Assembly: GCF_018446385.1 (NCBI RefSeq)
Contig: NC_055990.1
Span: forward strand, 23,441,058 to 23,505,057
Length of the DNA: 64,000 nt
Source of the DNA: Zingiber officinale
Taxonomy: Eukaryota; Streptophyta; Magnoliopsida; Zingiberales; Zingiberaceae
Direction of reading: 5' to 3'
Under the pieces are notes generated by a model that saw only the letters and a program-made list of their open reading frames with translations, had not been told where the DNA came from and made no database searches. Both the position numbers and the translations under genes were made by a program. Below are positions 36,293 to 47,993 of this stretch, in pieces (within the stretch, counting starts at the first letter, position 1; every line of letters starts with the position of its first letter).

Positions 36293-39200
36293 CTAAGGAG
36301 CCAAACACATCCCCAACTCCCTCCTTAAATGACTAAATTCATTTTCCGAAAGGGGTTTGGTGAAAATGTCGGCTAGGTTTGACTTTGACTCCACATATGT
36401 GAGCACAATGTCACCCCTAGCTACGTGATCTCTAATGAAGTGATGACGCACTTCAATGTGCTTGGTCCTTGAATGATGGACTGGATTTTTAGTTAGGTTG
36501 ATCGTGCTAATGTTGTCACATAGCACTTGTACACCCTTATAAGAAAATCCATAATCCTCTAGGGTGTGTATCATCCACAACAACTGTGATACACTCTCTC
36601 CCATGGCAATATATTCGGCCTCGGTCGTGGAGAGAACAACACAATGTTGCTTCCGACTTGACCAACTAACTAATGATGAACCTAAGAATTGGCAACCCCC
36701 ACTAGTGCTTTTCCGATCCAATTTGCACCCAGCATAATCGGAATCGGTATAGCCTATCAAGTCAAAAGACTCTGTACGAGGGTACCATAGACCTACTCGA
36801 ATTGTGCCCTTAAGGTATCTCAATATTCTCTTAACTGCAATTAAATGAGATTCCTTGGCACAGACTTGATACCTAGCGCACATGCCCACAGCAAAGAGTA
36901 TGTCCGGTCGACTAGCTGTGAGATATAGAAGACTACCAATCATGCTTCTATATTGCGTTAGATCAATTGGTTTCCCACTCTCATCATTGTCAAGGCGAGT
37001 GTTTGTCGCCATTGGAGTGGACACTTCCTTAGAGTCACTCATATTGAATTTTCTAAGCATCTCTTGAGTGTATTTCGTCTGATGGACATAAATGCCATCT
37101 CGAGTTTATTTGATTTCAAGTCCAAGGAAGAATGTCAATTCTCCTACTAGACTCATCTCAAACTCACTTTCCATGTGAGAAATAAATTCATTCAAATAGC
37201 CCTTGTTATTTGAGCCACAAATTATGTCATCGACATATACTTGGGCTACAAAAATATTTTCACCATCTCTACGCAGAAATAGTGTTGGGTCTATTTGGCC
37301 TCTCACAAAACCCTTTTCTAGTAAATATGTTGACAACCTTTCGTACCAAGCTCGTGGTGCTTGTTTAAGCCCATAAAGTGCTTTCTTGAGCTTGTACACG
37401 TGGTTTGGAGCTTCGGTATTCACAAACCCCGGTGGTTGTTCAACATAGACTTCTTCTTTAATAAAACCATTTAAGAAGGCAGATTTAACATCCATTTGAT
37501 AGAGTTTGAAACCTTTATGTGCAGCAAAAGCTAGCATCAAACGAATGGACTCTAATCGTGCCACGGGAGCATAAGTCTCATCATAATCGAGACCTTCGAC
37601 TTGACTATAGCCCTTGGCTACAAGTCTTGCCTTGTTTCTTACAACTTCTCCCTTTTGATTTAACTTATTTTTGAAGACCCATTTAGTTCCAATAATGGTG
37701 GTCTTTTTCGGTCTAGGAACCAAGTCCCACACTTGGCTCCTTTCAAATTGACCTAATTCGTCTTGCATAGCTATGATCCAATCAGGATTGTGCAATGCCT
37801 CATCAACTAATTTTGGTTCAATCTCTGAAATCAATGCGACTTCATTAGACTCATTTCTGAAGAATGATCTAGTCCTAACCCCTTGTTGGATGTCTCCCAC
37901 AATTTGCTCTTGGGGATGACTAGTGGCTATCCTAGATTGTCTTGGTGTTGGTGGTGCCTCATGAATGGTCTCACTCGGCACAGGCGAGAACTCAATATCA
38001 GGCAAAGGATCAAATTGAGTTCTTTGTTGCCTTTGCTCATCAACATCAGAGTCAACTTTGACTCGTTCTTCATTTTGATCATTCAAACTTATATTTCTAA
38101 GTTCAAATTGAATTTCTCCTACATCCCTTGGTTGATCATTTAAGTTAGGGATTTCTTCAAAGGCTACATCAGAGGACTCTTCAATCAATTTGGTCCTATT
38201 GTTGTAGACTCGATAGGCTTTGCTGGTAAGAGAATACCCGACCAGTATCCCTTGATCAGCCTTAGCCGTGAACTTCCCAAGATGGTCCTTGGTGTTCAAA
38301 ATAAACACCTTACAACCAAACACCCTAAGATGTTTAATTGTTGGTGATTTCCCAAACCAAAGTTCATGGGGAGTCTTTCCTAAAAACCTATGTATTAAAA
38401 CTCGATTTTGCACATAGCAAGCTGTATTCACAGCTTCAGCCCATAAGTAGCTCAGTAGTGAGTACTCATTGAGCATGCTTCGTGCAGCCTCTTGTAAGAC
38501 TCGGTTCTTTCTCTCCATAACCCCATTTTGCTGTGGGGTCCTTGGAGTAGAGAACTCATGTCTATATCCCTTTTCTTGACAAAACTCTAAAAACCTATGA
38601 TTTTGAAATTCCCCACCATGATAACTTCTAATGGTTTTAATTGTTGTCGATTTTTCATTTTCAGTTCTTCTACAAAAGGAAATAAAAATATCTATAGTTT
38701 GGTCCTTATGTTTCAAAAAGAAAGTCCATGTGCATCTAGTAAAATCATCAACGATTACCAAGCAATATCTACTTCCATTCAATGATATTACACTACTGCA
38801 ATCAAATAGGTCCATGTGCAATAAATCTAAAGCAGTAGATGTACTTACAATGCTTTTACCTTTATGAACACCTTTTGTTTGCTTACCCTTTTGACATGTA
38901 TCACATAGTTTGGTCTTGTGGTACTTGATGCTGGGTAAGTCTCGCACTAATCCTTGGTTGGCCAACTTCCGGATGTTCTTCATGTTGACATGTGCCAACC
39001 TTCTATGCCATAGCCAAGACTCTTCTTCTTTTGACATGAAACACTTAATCAAAGCATTAGTAGCACTTTTAAACGATACTTGATAAATATTATCAACCCT
39101 TGTGCCTACTAGTACCGTGTCAAGTGTGTCAATGTGTTTAACCAAACATTGACTTGAATGAAATTCAATTGTGTAACCCGTATCACACAATTGACTGACA

Positions 39201-39430
39201 CTTAGGAGATTAAAAGTCATCCCCTTGACTAGAAGGACATTCTTGATATGGAGACATTCGGATATATGAATGTCTCCAACTCCTACAACCTTAAGACTAC
39301 CATTGTTACCAAATGACACATTACCTCTATTTTTGTTTTGAATGGTAAATAGTGACTTGTCCCCGGTCATGTGCTTGGAGCATCCACTATCAACAAACCA
39401 AGTTGATAGACGCTCCCCCTTTACCAATGC
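36293..39430 (-). pseudogene. pol: Element 2 pol (protease-integrase-RT-RNase H), interrupted by one stop
   Basis: The domain order protease, integrase, RT, RNase H is that of Ty1/copia. Visible are the protease site [13 protein letters not shown], the pre-integrase HHCC box ([23 protein letters not shown]), integrase with MDLF, ERKNR and [11 protein letters not shown] with [12 protein letters not shown] and YVDDIICGS, and RNase H with GYTDSDYAG, TEAEY and VLCDN. Two defects stand out. The usual IRSDHGGEF Asp, the second catalytic residue of the DDE triad, is Tyr (about 38620). A TAA at 37106-37108 separates RT from RNase H. The frame is the same as gag, separated only by TAG at 39431-39433. 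Without these changes the length would be normal for a Sirevirus pol. RT wording such as [22 protein letters not shown] fits that lineage. Confidence 0.9.
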
Positions 39431-41053
39431 CTACAAGACACGAAAGATAGATGTTTTAGGTACCCAAATCTTGGGACCTAATGCATCTATAATGAAAGAC
39501 TTAGGCACCCATGCCTTTGTTACCTTCTTCCTAGTCTCATGAACCCTAGAAACATGCGATCTATGAAATTGGGTTCTTGACACTAAAGAAATAAAACTAG
39601 ACTCCTTAGGTTGGTATCCTAATCCAGCCTTGTTGTAGACCGCCCTTTGGGCATTTAGAATCATGTCTAATGTCTTGGAGCTAGTTGAGAATTTCTCAAG
39701 CATTTTCTTGAGTTTCTCAACCTCACCCTTCAAGGCTTTGTTTTCATCTTCAAGGAGCTCTAGATGTAGGTCATCAACCTCATCTTCCCTAAGAGCTCTC
39801 AAGTTCTCTACTTCTTCTTTTAATGATTTATTTTCTGTTTTTGATTTTTTAAGCAAGGTAGACAAATGTGTAATAGTCTTATAGCATTTTTCTAAGTGAG
39901 AAGAGGTTACCTCTTCATCATCCGAAGATGATGAAGCCGCGGCTGATGTGCTTGAGTCATCACTCTCGGATTCGGACTCCTCCCTTGCCATGAGTGCCAA
40001 TTGCCGAGTACTCTTCTCCTTCTTCTCTTCCTCCTCCGATGAGCTTGAGGAGGATTCATCCCAAGTGGCCTTGAGAGCTTTCTTCTTCTTGGCTCTTTCC
40101 TCCTTCTTTTTGGCCCGTTCCTCCTTCTTGAGTTTTGGACACTCACTCTGGTAGTGGCCTTTCTTGCTACACTCATAACATGTAACATTAGTCTTATCGA
40201 TATTTTGATCATTAGATTTACCTTTTCCTTTATATCTCCTGCTTCTTCTCATGATCCTCCTCACAAAATTTGCCATCTCGCTTGATGATGATCCACCTTC
40301 ATCATCGGACTCGGAGGAGGATGAAGATGAAGGAATCTCTTTCTCCTTCTTCTTTTCTCTCCTTCTTCTCCCATCCTTGCTCTTTTCTCCTGCAACCAAA
40401 GCTATACCTTTCTCCTTTTGACCTTTTTTAGCAAGTTCATGAAGTTCCATTTCACAAAAGAATTCGTCTAATTTAACAATGGAAAGATCCTTGGAAACCT
40501 TGTAGGCATCTACCATAGATGACCACAAGGCATTCCTTGGAAAGGATTTAAGAGCGTACCTTACTAGATCGCGATTCTCCACGCGTTCATCCACGGAATG
40601 TAAACCATTGATGATTTCCTTGAACCTCCCATGTAGTTCACTTACCGTTTCATTTTCCTTCATGGTGAGATTTTGTAGTTGATTCATGAATAGGTCCCTC
40701 TTGGCTATCCGAGAATCTCGAGTTCCTTCTTGAAGCTCGATAAGCTTGTTCCATAAATCTTTTGCACTCGAGAATGGACCTACCTTGACGAGTTGGTCCT
40801 TGGCAATCCCACATTGTAAGGTGACAACCGCCTTGGCATCGGCTTGCCCTTTATGAGTTTGTTCAGTAGACCACCTTGATGAATCGAGTTCCTTACCTTC
40901 TTCGTCCTTCAGTGGTGTGAAGCCTTCCTTGACCGAGAACCACATGGAGATATCAGTCTTGAGGTAATACTCCATGCGGCTCTTCCAATACTGGAAATCT
41001 GCTCCATCGAAGAACGGTGGTCTGTTGGTGCTGAATCCTTCCTTCATGGCCAT
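39431..41053 (-). CDS. gag: Element 2 gag
   Basis: Gag builds the virus-like particle. The frame runs from ATG 41053 (MAMKEGFSTNRPPFF) to TAG at 39431, 540 residues. It has a UBN2-type domain (FQYWKSRMEYYL ... FPRNALWSSMVDAYK), a Lys/Ser-rich linker, an intact CCHC knuckle (CYECSKKGHYQSEC, near 40170), acidic Ser/Glu runs and a coiled coil (NKSLKEEVENLRALRE, ENKALKGEVEKLKKMLEKF). The C-terminal coiled coil and the length are usual for Sirevirus gag. The stop at the gag-protease border could be a mutated CAG or a suppressible stop; the next codon, GCA, is not a strong read-through context. Confidence 0.88.
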   Translation of the reverse strand: MAMKEGFSTNRPPFFDGADFQYWKSRMEYYLKTDISMWFSVKEGFTPLKDEEGKELDSSRWSTEQTHKGQADAKAVVTLQCGIAKDQLVKVGPFSSAKDLWNKLIELQEGTRDSRIAKRDLFMNQLQNLTMKENETVSELHGRFKEIINGLHSVDERVENRDLVRYALKSFPRNALWSSMVDAYKVSKDLSIVKLDEFFCEMELHELAKKGQKEKGIALVAGEKSKDGRRRREKKKEKEIPSSSSSSESDDEGGSSSSEMANFVRRIMRRSRRYKGKGKSNDQNIDKTNVTCYECSKKGHYQSECPKLKKEERAKKKEERAKKKKALKATWDESSSSSSEEEEKKEKSTRQLALMAREESESESDDSSTSAAASSSSDDEEVTSSHLEKCYKTITHLSTLLKKSKTENKSLKEEVENLRALREDEVDDLHLELLEDENKALKGEVEKLKKMLEKFSTSSKTLDMILNAQRAVYNKAGLGYQPKESSFISLVSRTQFHRSHVSRVHETRKKVTKAWVPKSFIIDALGPKIWVPKTSIFRVL

Positions 41054-41102
41054 CTTGTTGCTCCTTGGAATGTTAGTCCAGATGAAGAGCAGCTCGATCA
41101 CT
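41054..41102 (-). other. Element 2 leader and degenerate primer-binding site
   Basis: On the - strand the LTR end CCCAACA is followed by AGTGATCGAGCTGC, which resembles AGTGGTATCAGAGC with small deletions. The leader to gag is under 50 bp. Confidence 0.45.
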
Positions 41103-42780
41103 TGTTGGGATCTTAGATGGCTAGAGGGGGATGAATAGCCTCTTAAAAAAAAACTTAGACAGAGAGTTCTACACAAAAACTAGTTAGCACAGCGAAAGTG
41201 GAAAACTAAAACGAAGGAAGAAAAACACACACACAGCAGACACAAAGATATACGAGGTTCGGGGATAACTTGCCCCTACTCCTCGGCGTGTTCGTAAGGT
41301 GGACGACTCCTTGATCTTCGGCAGATCGCACCCCGGATAACTTCCGGCTAAAGATGTCTCCTTCTCGGTGGAGCAACCTCTCAACAGAGTCTCAAGGAAG
41401 ATTTAAATTAAAGCACGAGACTTACAGAAACTCGGTGGCAAAGGAGAATAGAAATGCTTACAACCACGCGAGTATCAGTAGCAGAAAACAGAGATCGCAG
41501 TTCACCCGAGAGCTCAAGAACTTCGCACAACAGCACAGACTTTTCTTTCAAGCTTTCTTCGTTGTATTGTTCTTGTTCCCCTCTCGCTGTTTTTACTGCT
41601 TCTCAAATCTGATCTCTGCTGTCACAGATCTGGTCAAAACTGCGCAAATCAGCGCTGCAGCCAATCCCTCTTCCTCCTTACCTGGTTCTCTGAACTCACA
41701 CCAATGATATCACAGTCATCACTGGCGTCTTCTGAGCTCGAACCAATCCCCAGGAGTCAAGCAGATCGCAGCCCAATCGCAATTAGAAACCCAGTGAACG
41801 TTGATGCCTCAAATGCATCTGTTGCAGCAAATCACAGTGTAAAGAGCACTTGTCTTCTTCTCTTAATGAAGCTCAATTTGAATTCAACCATGAGAATGTG
41901 ACCTGCAACCTGCAAGCTCAAAAGACTCACAGCAGATGGTTAAAAACAGATGGTGAAGACAAATACGGCAATCGAAAAAGTACATGCAAAATAAACAATA
42001 CCGTGGATCGGTCTGCAGATCGATCCACGCCGATCATCGCTGATCGGTCTGCGGACCGATCAGGCACTAATCTGATCGGTCCCCGGACCGATCAGATGGT
42101 CTTCAAATACGCGCGGCTTGATGATCTGCGGACCGATCAGCGTATCTGATCGGTCCGAGACCGATCGATAGCGTTCTTCCCAACGCTTACGGCCTCTGAT
42201 CGGTCTCGGGCCGATCGATGCTTCTGATGGGCTCGATCGATTTCGATCGGTGCGGACCGTCGATGGCGTTCGGTAGCCATCGATTCACGATCGGTCGGCG
42301 GACCGATCGGTGTCAGAACCTGGATCGGTCTGCCGACCGATCCGTCAGTCCGAGCTATCGAGCCCTCTCGACCTAGTCCGGAAAAATGAGCTCCCTAGCC
42401 CTTTCCGACTTTATCTGGTCCTAGAGAACGAGCTACCGAACCCTCTCTGACTCCGCATGCCAAGTTTCCTTCTTGGACTTTTCAACACCAGATGTCCGAT
42501 CACCCTTGATCCATCTGGATTTTCCCTTGCCCGGCTTCACTCACCAGGACTTGCACCTAGCTTCACTCACTAGGGTTTTCACCTGGCTTCACTCACCAGG
42601 ACTTGCACCTAGCTTCACTCACTAGGGTTTTCACCTGGCTTCACTCACCAGGACTTTCCAACTGCTTCAATCAGGTCAACCTAGTCAACCTGGATTAGTA
42701 ATTAATCTGAGTTAATTATCTGATACAAACTTAAATCAGTGTCAACAGCAAAACAACATCCAGGTCAGACTGTATCAACA
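41103..42780 (-). repeat. Element 2 5' LTR
   Basis: 1678 bp, the mate of 31409-33087. The two copies differ by scattered substitutions and by short indels concentrated in the palindrome array (42004-42343). GCACC at 42781-42785 is the right target duplication. Confidence 0.9.
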
Positions 42781-42785
42781 GCACC

Positions 42786-44567
42786 AACAATCTCCCCTTT
42801 TTTGATGTCTGACAAAAACCATAATCAAATTAGGTTAACCCGATAACCTAACTTAGGTTTTCCAAATAGTTCTCTAATGTTCTTCCTCGAACATTCTCTG
42901 AACATTCCCCAAACTCCAATGTTCTTCCTTGAACATTCTCTGAACATTCTTCCCAAACTCCCCAAACTCCAATGTTCTTCCTTGAACATTCTCTGGACAT
43001 TCTCCCCAAACTCCAATGTTCTTCCTTGAACATTCTCTGGACATTCTCCCCCTTTTTGACACACATCAAAAAGAGTGAATCAAGGTCAAGAGTTTCTTCC
43101 TAATGAAAGTCTCATACCTTTCATTGAAACCCTTAATTTCCCCCTTGATACTAAAGTCAATAATCAACTCCCCTTAAAAGTCAACTCCCCCTTGACTAAT
43201 AGGTAAAACTCCCCCTAAAGGTCAACTCCTCCTTGACCATTGCACCAACAATGTCTTGGAGAGTTTCAACCCTTTAGAAATCTAAAACACCAACTTCCAT
43301 AGCTGAAATTTCAGACAATCGGTCGAAAATCAGCATTTTGGCACGCTCTGATCGGTCACCAGACCGATCTCACCAGACCGATCCACACTACCCTGGATCG
43401 GTCCAGTGACTGATCCAGACTTCCCTGGACCGATCAGGATCCTCTCTGATCGGTCCACAACTTTCTGATAAGATTTCTGATTTTTCTCCCGAAATTCAGA
43501 AACCCCTAAAAAATCACAGAAAATTCCAAAAATTGTAAAATTTTGAGGATACATTCCTCATAACATATATTATCATGAAAAAATAGTTTTCTATGAAAAT
43601 AATTTTCATTTTTAAATCTTGATACAAAGTTCGAAAGACTTTGAAATAGCTCAAGGTTAATTCATCTTTGTATCAACTTGCTCAATGATGAATGCTATCA
43701 CTAGAAAAGCTTCATCAAGGTTTTTCAAATCAATTTTGAAATGATCTTAAACCATTCAATTTAGAACCACAATCTTAGGACTAAATGTACATGAATTGTA
43801 CACAAGTTTTCCCTACGATCCTCAAATTCGAATTAGGCTCATCTAGGTACAAGAAACATGCACCTTGATCGTAACTCATAATCCTAATATCTCACACACA
43901 TCTAAGGTGTATCAAACACATCCAAGTCAATTTTGATGTGAGATATGGGTTTAGGTCATCTTAAGCTAAGTTCTCATGCATTTTCTAAACAACAATTAGA
44001 TTTCCATATCAAATTATGTTTTTATCCTTAAATCAATTTAATTGATCATAAATGCAAGAGATGATGACATGGCATAAAATAATATCATAAGTGGAAATAT
44101 GTGCCAATGTCATGATGTCATGGCATAAAGTATGAAACTTAAATAAGGCATGACATATAACTAACCTAAGTATTATCATGACATTTCAAATGATAATAAG
44201 TTAAATATGATGTCATGACATGGCATATGACAAACAATGTATGACAAATAATATATAAAGGTATAGAAAATACCTAATTCTAGCCTTAGTTGCCATTTTT
44301 GATAATTTTGATCATTTTACCATAAATTCTAATTCCTAAGTGTAATAGACCTAAAATCATATACTAAAGATTTTTAGATCACTATGTGCCATTTAGATTG
44401 ACCCTAGAAAACTCCTCAAATGTGGTTGGCACATCCTAATCACCTTAGGAATAATTTTTAATTTCATTTTCAAGGCTTGATTACACATTGAAAATTCCTA
44501 AAATGCCACCTTTTGCCATGAGTAGGTTAACTACCTATCCAATTAAGGTTGGCACACCCTAAACCAT
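42786..44567 (-). other. Element 1 3' internal region with polypurine tract, tandem repeats and a short palindrome array
   Basis: AACA (42786-42789) completes the interrupted 3' LTR; the - strand polypurine tract AAAAAAGGGGAGAT precedes it. Around 42878-43050 are about four copies of a unit built from AATGTTCTTCCTTGAACATT. A shortened GATCGGTC array is at about 43349-43459. The rest is AT-rich non-coding sequence. Pol should lie between gag and this region in a complete copia but is absent, and so is the extra ORF of Element 2. Confidence 0.65.
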
Positions 44568-45596
44568 CTAGCGTGAAGGAATCACGCTCCTAGGAACCCA
44601 ATACCTATTTGAGCTCATTGGGTTCACTAAATATTCACTAGGGATGACTTCCCTAGCAACCCTCCTAATGACCCTCCTAGGCTTTAAAGCCTTGGTCATT
44701 TGGGACTCATCAAGATCAACTCTAGGGGTGACTCCCCTTGTGACCTTGGTGATGGTCTTCCTAGCCCTAGGTCTTGTTCCATAATCGAATGGAACATTAT
44801 GATAAGCCACTTGAGACTTAGGTTTGTGACCCAAACCTCTCATGTCCTTGGGCTTTGATTTTTGACCCTTAGACCCTAGATTTGAATTCTCCAAATTCTT
44901 AAGAGCCTTTTCTAAAGTGTTAAGTCTTGACCTCAAGACTTGATTTTCCTTCTTTAATACTTCAAGCTTTAATTTTCCATTTTTCTTTGAGGTATTCCTA
45001 GGCATATGTCTAGTTGTTTTGGGATTCCTATCTAGGTTTTCCTTAACCTTAGATGAGTTAACTCTAGGGTTGGCATTTCTAGCATTGTCCTTATCTAGGC
45101 TAACATGTTTGGCACCTAAGCACATGTATCGGTTTCTATGGTTATCATGCTTATCATTATTGACAATTGCAATAAAACTACTAGCATGTGTCTTATTAGA
45201 ATTGCAAGAATGTGCCTTAAAGGATACCTTAGGGTTTGCCTTAGCTCTCCCCATAGATGTGCTTGGTCTCTTGTCCTTGTGAGGTTGCCTCCCCCTTGGA
45301 CATTGACTCCTATAATGTCCCCTTTGCTTGCATTGGAAGCACACCACGTGCTCCTTGCACTTGCGTATCGGGACTCCGACTTCCTTGACTTTTGGTGCCG
45401 GTGGAGTCTTTCTAATCCTCTTTGGACATTTACTTTTGTAATGCCCATATTCCCTACACTCAAAGTACATTATATGTAATTTACTTGAAATTAAGTTGCT
45501 TGAGTTACCTAGGATTGAGAATGGATATAAGCTCTCTTCTTCATCCCTTCCGGAGGTAGAGGCTTCCTCTTCTTACTCCACTCTTGAAGAAGAACT
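44568..45596 (-). pseudogene. gag: Element 1 gag, C-terminal part (downstream of Element 3)
   Basis: Two zinc-knuckle regions are visible. The first reads YFECREYGHYKSKC, with Tyr in place of the first Cys. The second, CFQCKQRGHYRSQC, is intact. Then come basic sequence, a coiled coil (KLEVLKKENQVLRSRLNTLE) and a C-terminus RYWVPRSVIPSR that recalls the WVPK end of Element 2 gag. It stops at 44568 without entering protease. 45389-45596 is the left copy of the 208-bp direct duplication flanking Element 3. Confidence 0.75.
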
Positions 45597-47972
45597 TGTT
45601 GGTTGCTACTCGGAAAACCTATAGGTTCCACTGTACAAAAATTTTGTACAAAGGTCTGAACCTTTTCCTAGCTACCATGTGTTCTTTTAAATTAAATTTT
45701 GGATCGCCTGCGGAACTTAACACGTTTGATCCAAAACTTAATCTATTTGTTCTTTTAGGTTTTGACTTGGATCTCCTGCGGAACTTAACACGTTTGACTC
45801 AAGTCTCCTTAAGTTATTAATTCCATTAAATATTTATTTCCATAATTGGTTCCCAGTACTGATGTGGCGAGGCACATGACCTTCTTGGATATGGGAGCAA
45901 CCACCACCGACTAGACAAAACCTTTTATAGAAAGCTAATATTTAATTTCCTAAAATAACTTTAGGTTAACCAAAGAGAACAATCAAATCACAAGGAAAAG
46001 AAAATACAAAAGAACACAACATCGAAAAACATATTCGAAATTCTAGAACGTAAGCCTCTTGTATTTGGTATTATTTCCATAAATAACTAGCATGATGCGG
46101 AAAGAAAAATTACTAGTTATACCTTGTAGAAAAACCTCTTGATCTTCTACCGTATTCCTCTTCTAACCTCGGACGTTGTGTGGGCAACGATCTTCCAAGA
46201 TGAGAAACCACCAAGCACCTTCTTCTCCTCCTAGCTAGGTTCGGCCAAAACAAGAAAGCTTCACCAAGGAAGAAGAAAACCACCAACCAAGCTCTAAGAG
46301 ATGCGAGCTTCCTCTCCTTCTTCTTCTTCTTCTCCAAGTAGTATCCGGCCTCCACAAGAGCTCCAAGCAATAGAGAGTTTCGGCCACCACAAAGAGGAAG
46401 AAGAGAAGAGATGATGGCCGGCCACAATACCAAGGAAAATAGGGAGAGAAAATAATAGAGGTTGTGTCTCATGAAGGCACCCCTACCCCTTCTTTTATAT
46501 TCCTTGGCCTAGGCAAATTAGGAAATTTAATTACAATAAAATTTCCTTAATTTTCCTTGACATGATTTAATTGAGAAAAATAAAATAAAATTTCCCAAAA
46601 CAAAACCAATGGCCGGCCACATCAATGAAGAAAAAAATTAGACAAGTTTTAATCAACAATTAAAACTTCCTAATTTGTTTTCAGAAATTTTTAAAAATAA
46701 AATTTCTCTTTAAAAATCTCTTCATGGTTGATAAAAGAAAATTTTTATAATTTTAATTTTATCAACATGTGAATAATTTTAAAGAAAAAATAAAATATCT
46801 CACCAATCTACAAATAAGGAAAGAGATCTAATCTCTTTCTTTAATCTTTTGTAGATCTTTTACAAGAGAGATATTTTAATTTTAATTCTCTTTAATAAAT
46901 TATTTCTTCCACATAATAAAAATTAAAATTAAAATCCCTTTTTAATTTAATTTGGCCGGCCCCCACTAGCTTGGGTTCAAGCTAGGGCCGCCACCCAATC
47001 TTATACCTAGGCCGGCTTGGCCAGCCCCCTATTGGTGGGTATAGAAGGTGAGTATAGGTGGGTATAGTTTTCTATAAATAAGAGGCTACGATAGGGACCG
47101 AGAGGAGGAATTGATTTTGGTCTCCCGATAAAATTAAGCATCCCGTGTTCGCCCCGAACACACAACTTAATTTTATCAATAATAATTCATTCCACTAGAG
47201 AACTATCATTGAACTACCGCACCAATCCCAAATTACATTTTTGGGCTCCTTCTTATTATGAGTGTGTTAGTCTCCCTGTGTTTAAGATATCGAATGTCCA
47301 CTAATTAAGTGAGTTACTGACAACTCATTTAATTAATATCTAAGTCCAAGAGTAGTACCACTCAACCTTATTATCATGTCGGACTAAGTCCACCTGCAGG
47401 GTTTAACATGACAATCTTTATGAGCTCCTCTTGAGGACATTATCAACCTAGTATCACTAGGACACAGTTTCCTTCTAGTATCACACACTATGAGTGATAC
47501 CATTTCCCAATTTATCGGGTTTATTGATTCATCGAACTAAATCTCACCCATTGATAAATTAAAGAAATAAATATCAAAGATATGTGTTTGTTATTATATT
47601 AGGATTAAGAGCACACACTTCCATAATAACTGAGGTCTTTGTTCCTTTATAAAGTCGATATAAACGACCTCTAATGGTCCTACTCAATACACTCTGAGTG
47701 TACTAGTGTAATTATATAGTCAAGATAAACTAATACCTAATTACACTACGACCTTCTAATGGTTTGTTCCTTTCCATTTTAGTCGTGAGCTACTGTTTAT
47801 AATTTATAAGGTACTGATAACATCATCTTCTGTATGTGACACCACATACTATGTTATCTACAATATAAATTAAATGAACAACTACAAACAAATGTAGACA
47901 ATTTGACCAAATGTGATTCTTTATTCATAATGAATGTTTACAAAGCTTAGGCTTTCAGTATACACTCCAACA
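45597..47972 (-). repeat. Element 3 3' LTR
   Basis: 2376 bp, TGTTGGTTGCTACTC...ACACTCCAACA in plus-strand view. A 119-codon open frame at 46113-46472 recurs in the other LTR (53532-53891) but is low-complexity and not a supported gene. GGCCGGCC-rich patches lie near 46950-47030. Confidence 0.88.
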
Positions 47973-47993
47973 ATCTCCCACTTATACTAATGA

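Larger units (their letters stand above)
31409..42780 (-). mobile_element. Element 2: nearly intact Sirevirus-like copia with an extra ORF
   Basis: LTRs of 1678-1679 bp (41103-42780 and 31409-33087) are closely similar and begin TGTTGGGATCTTAGATGG. The perfect target duplication GCACC (31404-31408, 42781-42785) lies inside the Element 1 3' LTR. In element order on the - strand: 5' LTR, degenerate primer site, gag, pol (PR-INT-RT-RH), a GATCGGTC array, a spliced extra ORF, polypurine tract, 3' LTR. Gag-pol is broken only by two nonsense codons and a catalytic missense, so the insertion is fairly recent. Confidence 0.9.

Noticed and set aside
46113..46472. 119-codon frame in Element 3 LTR (repeated at 53532-53891)
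   Set aside because: Present only because both LTRs carry it; Leu/Arg-rich low complexity, no motif, mostly regulatory LTR sequence.
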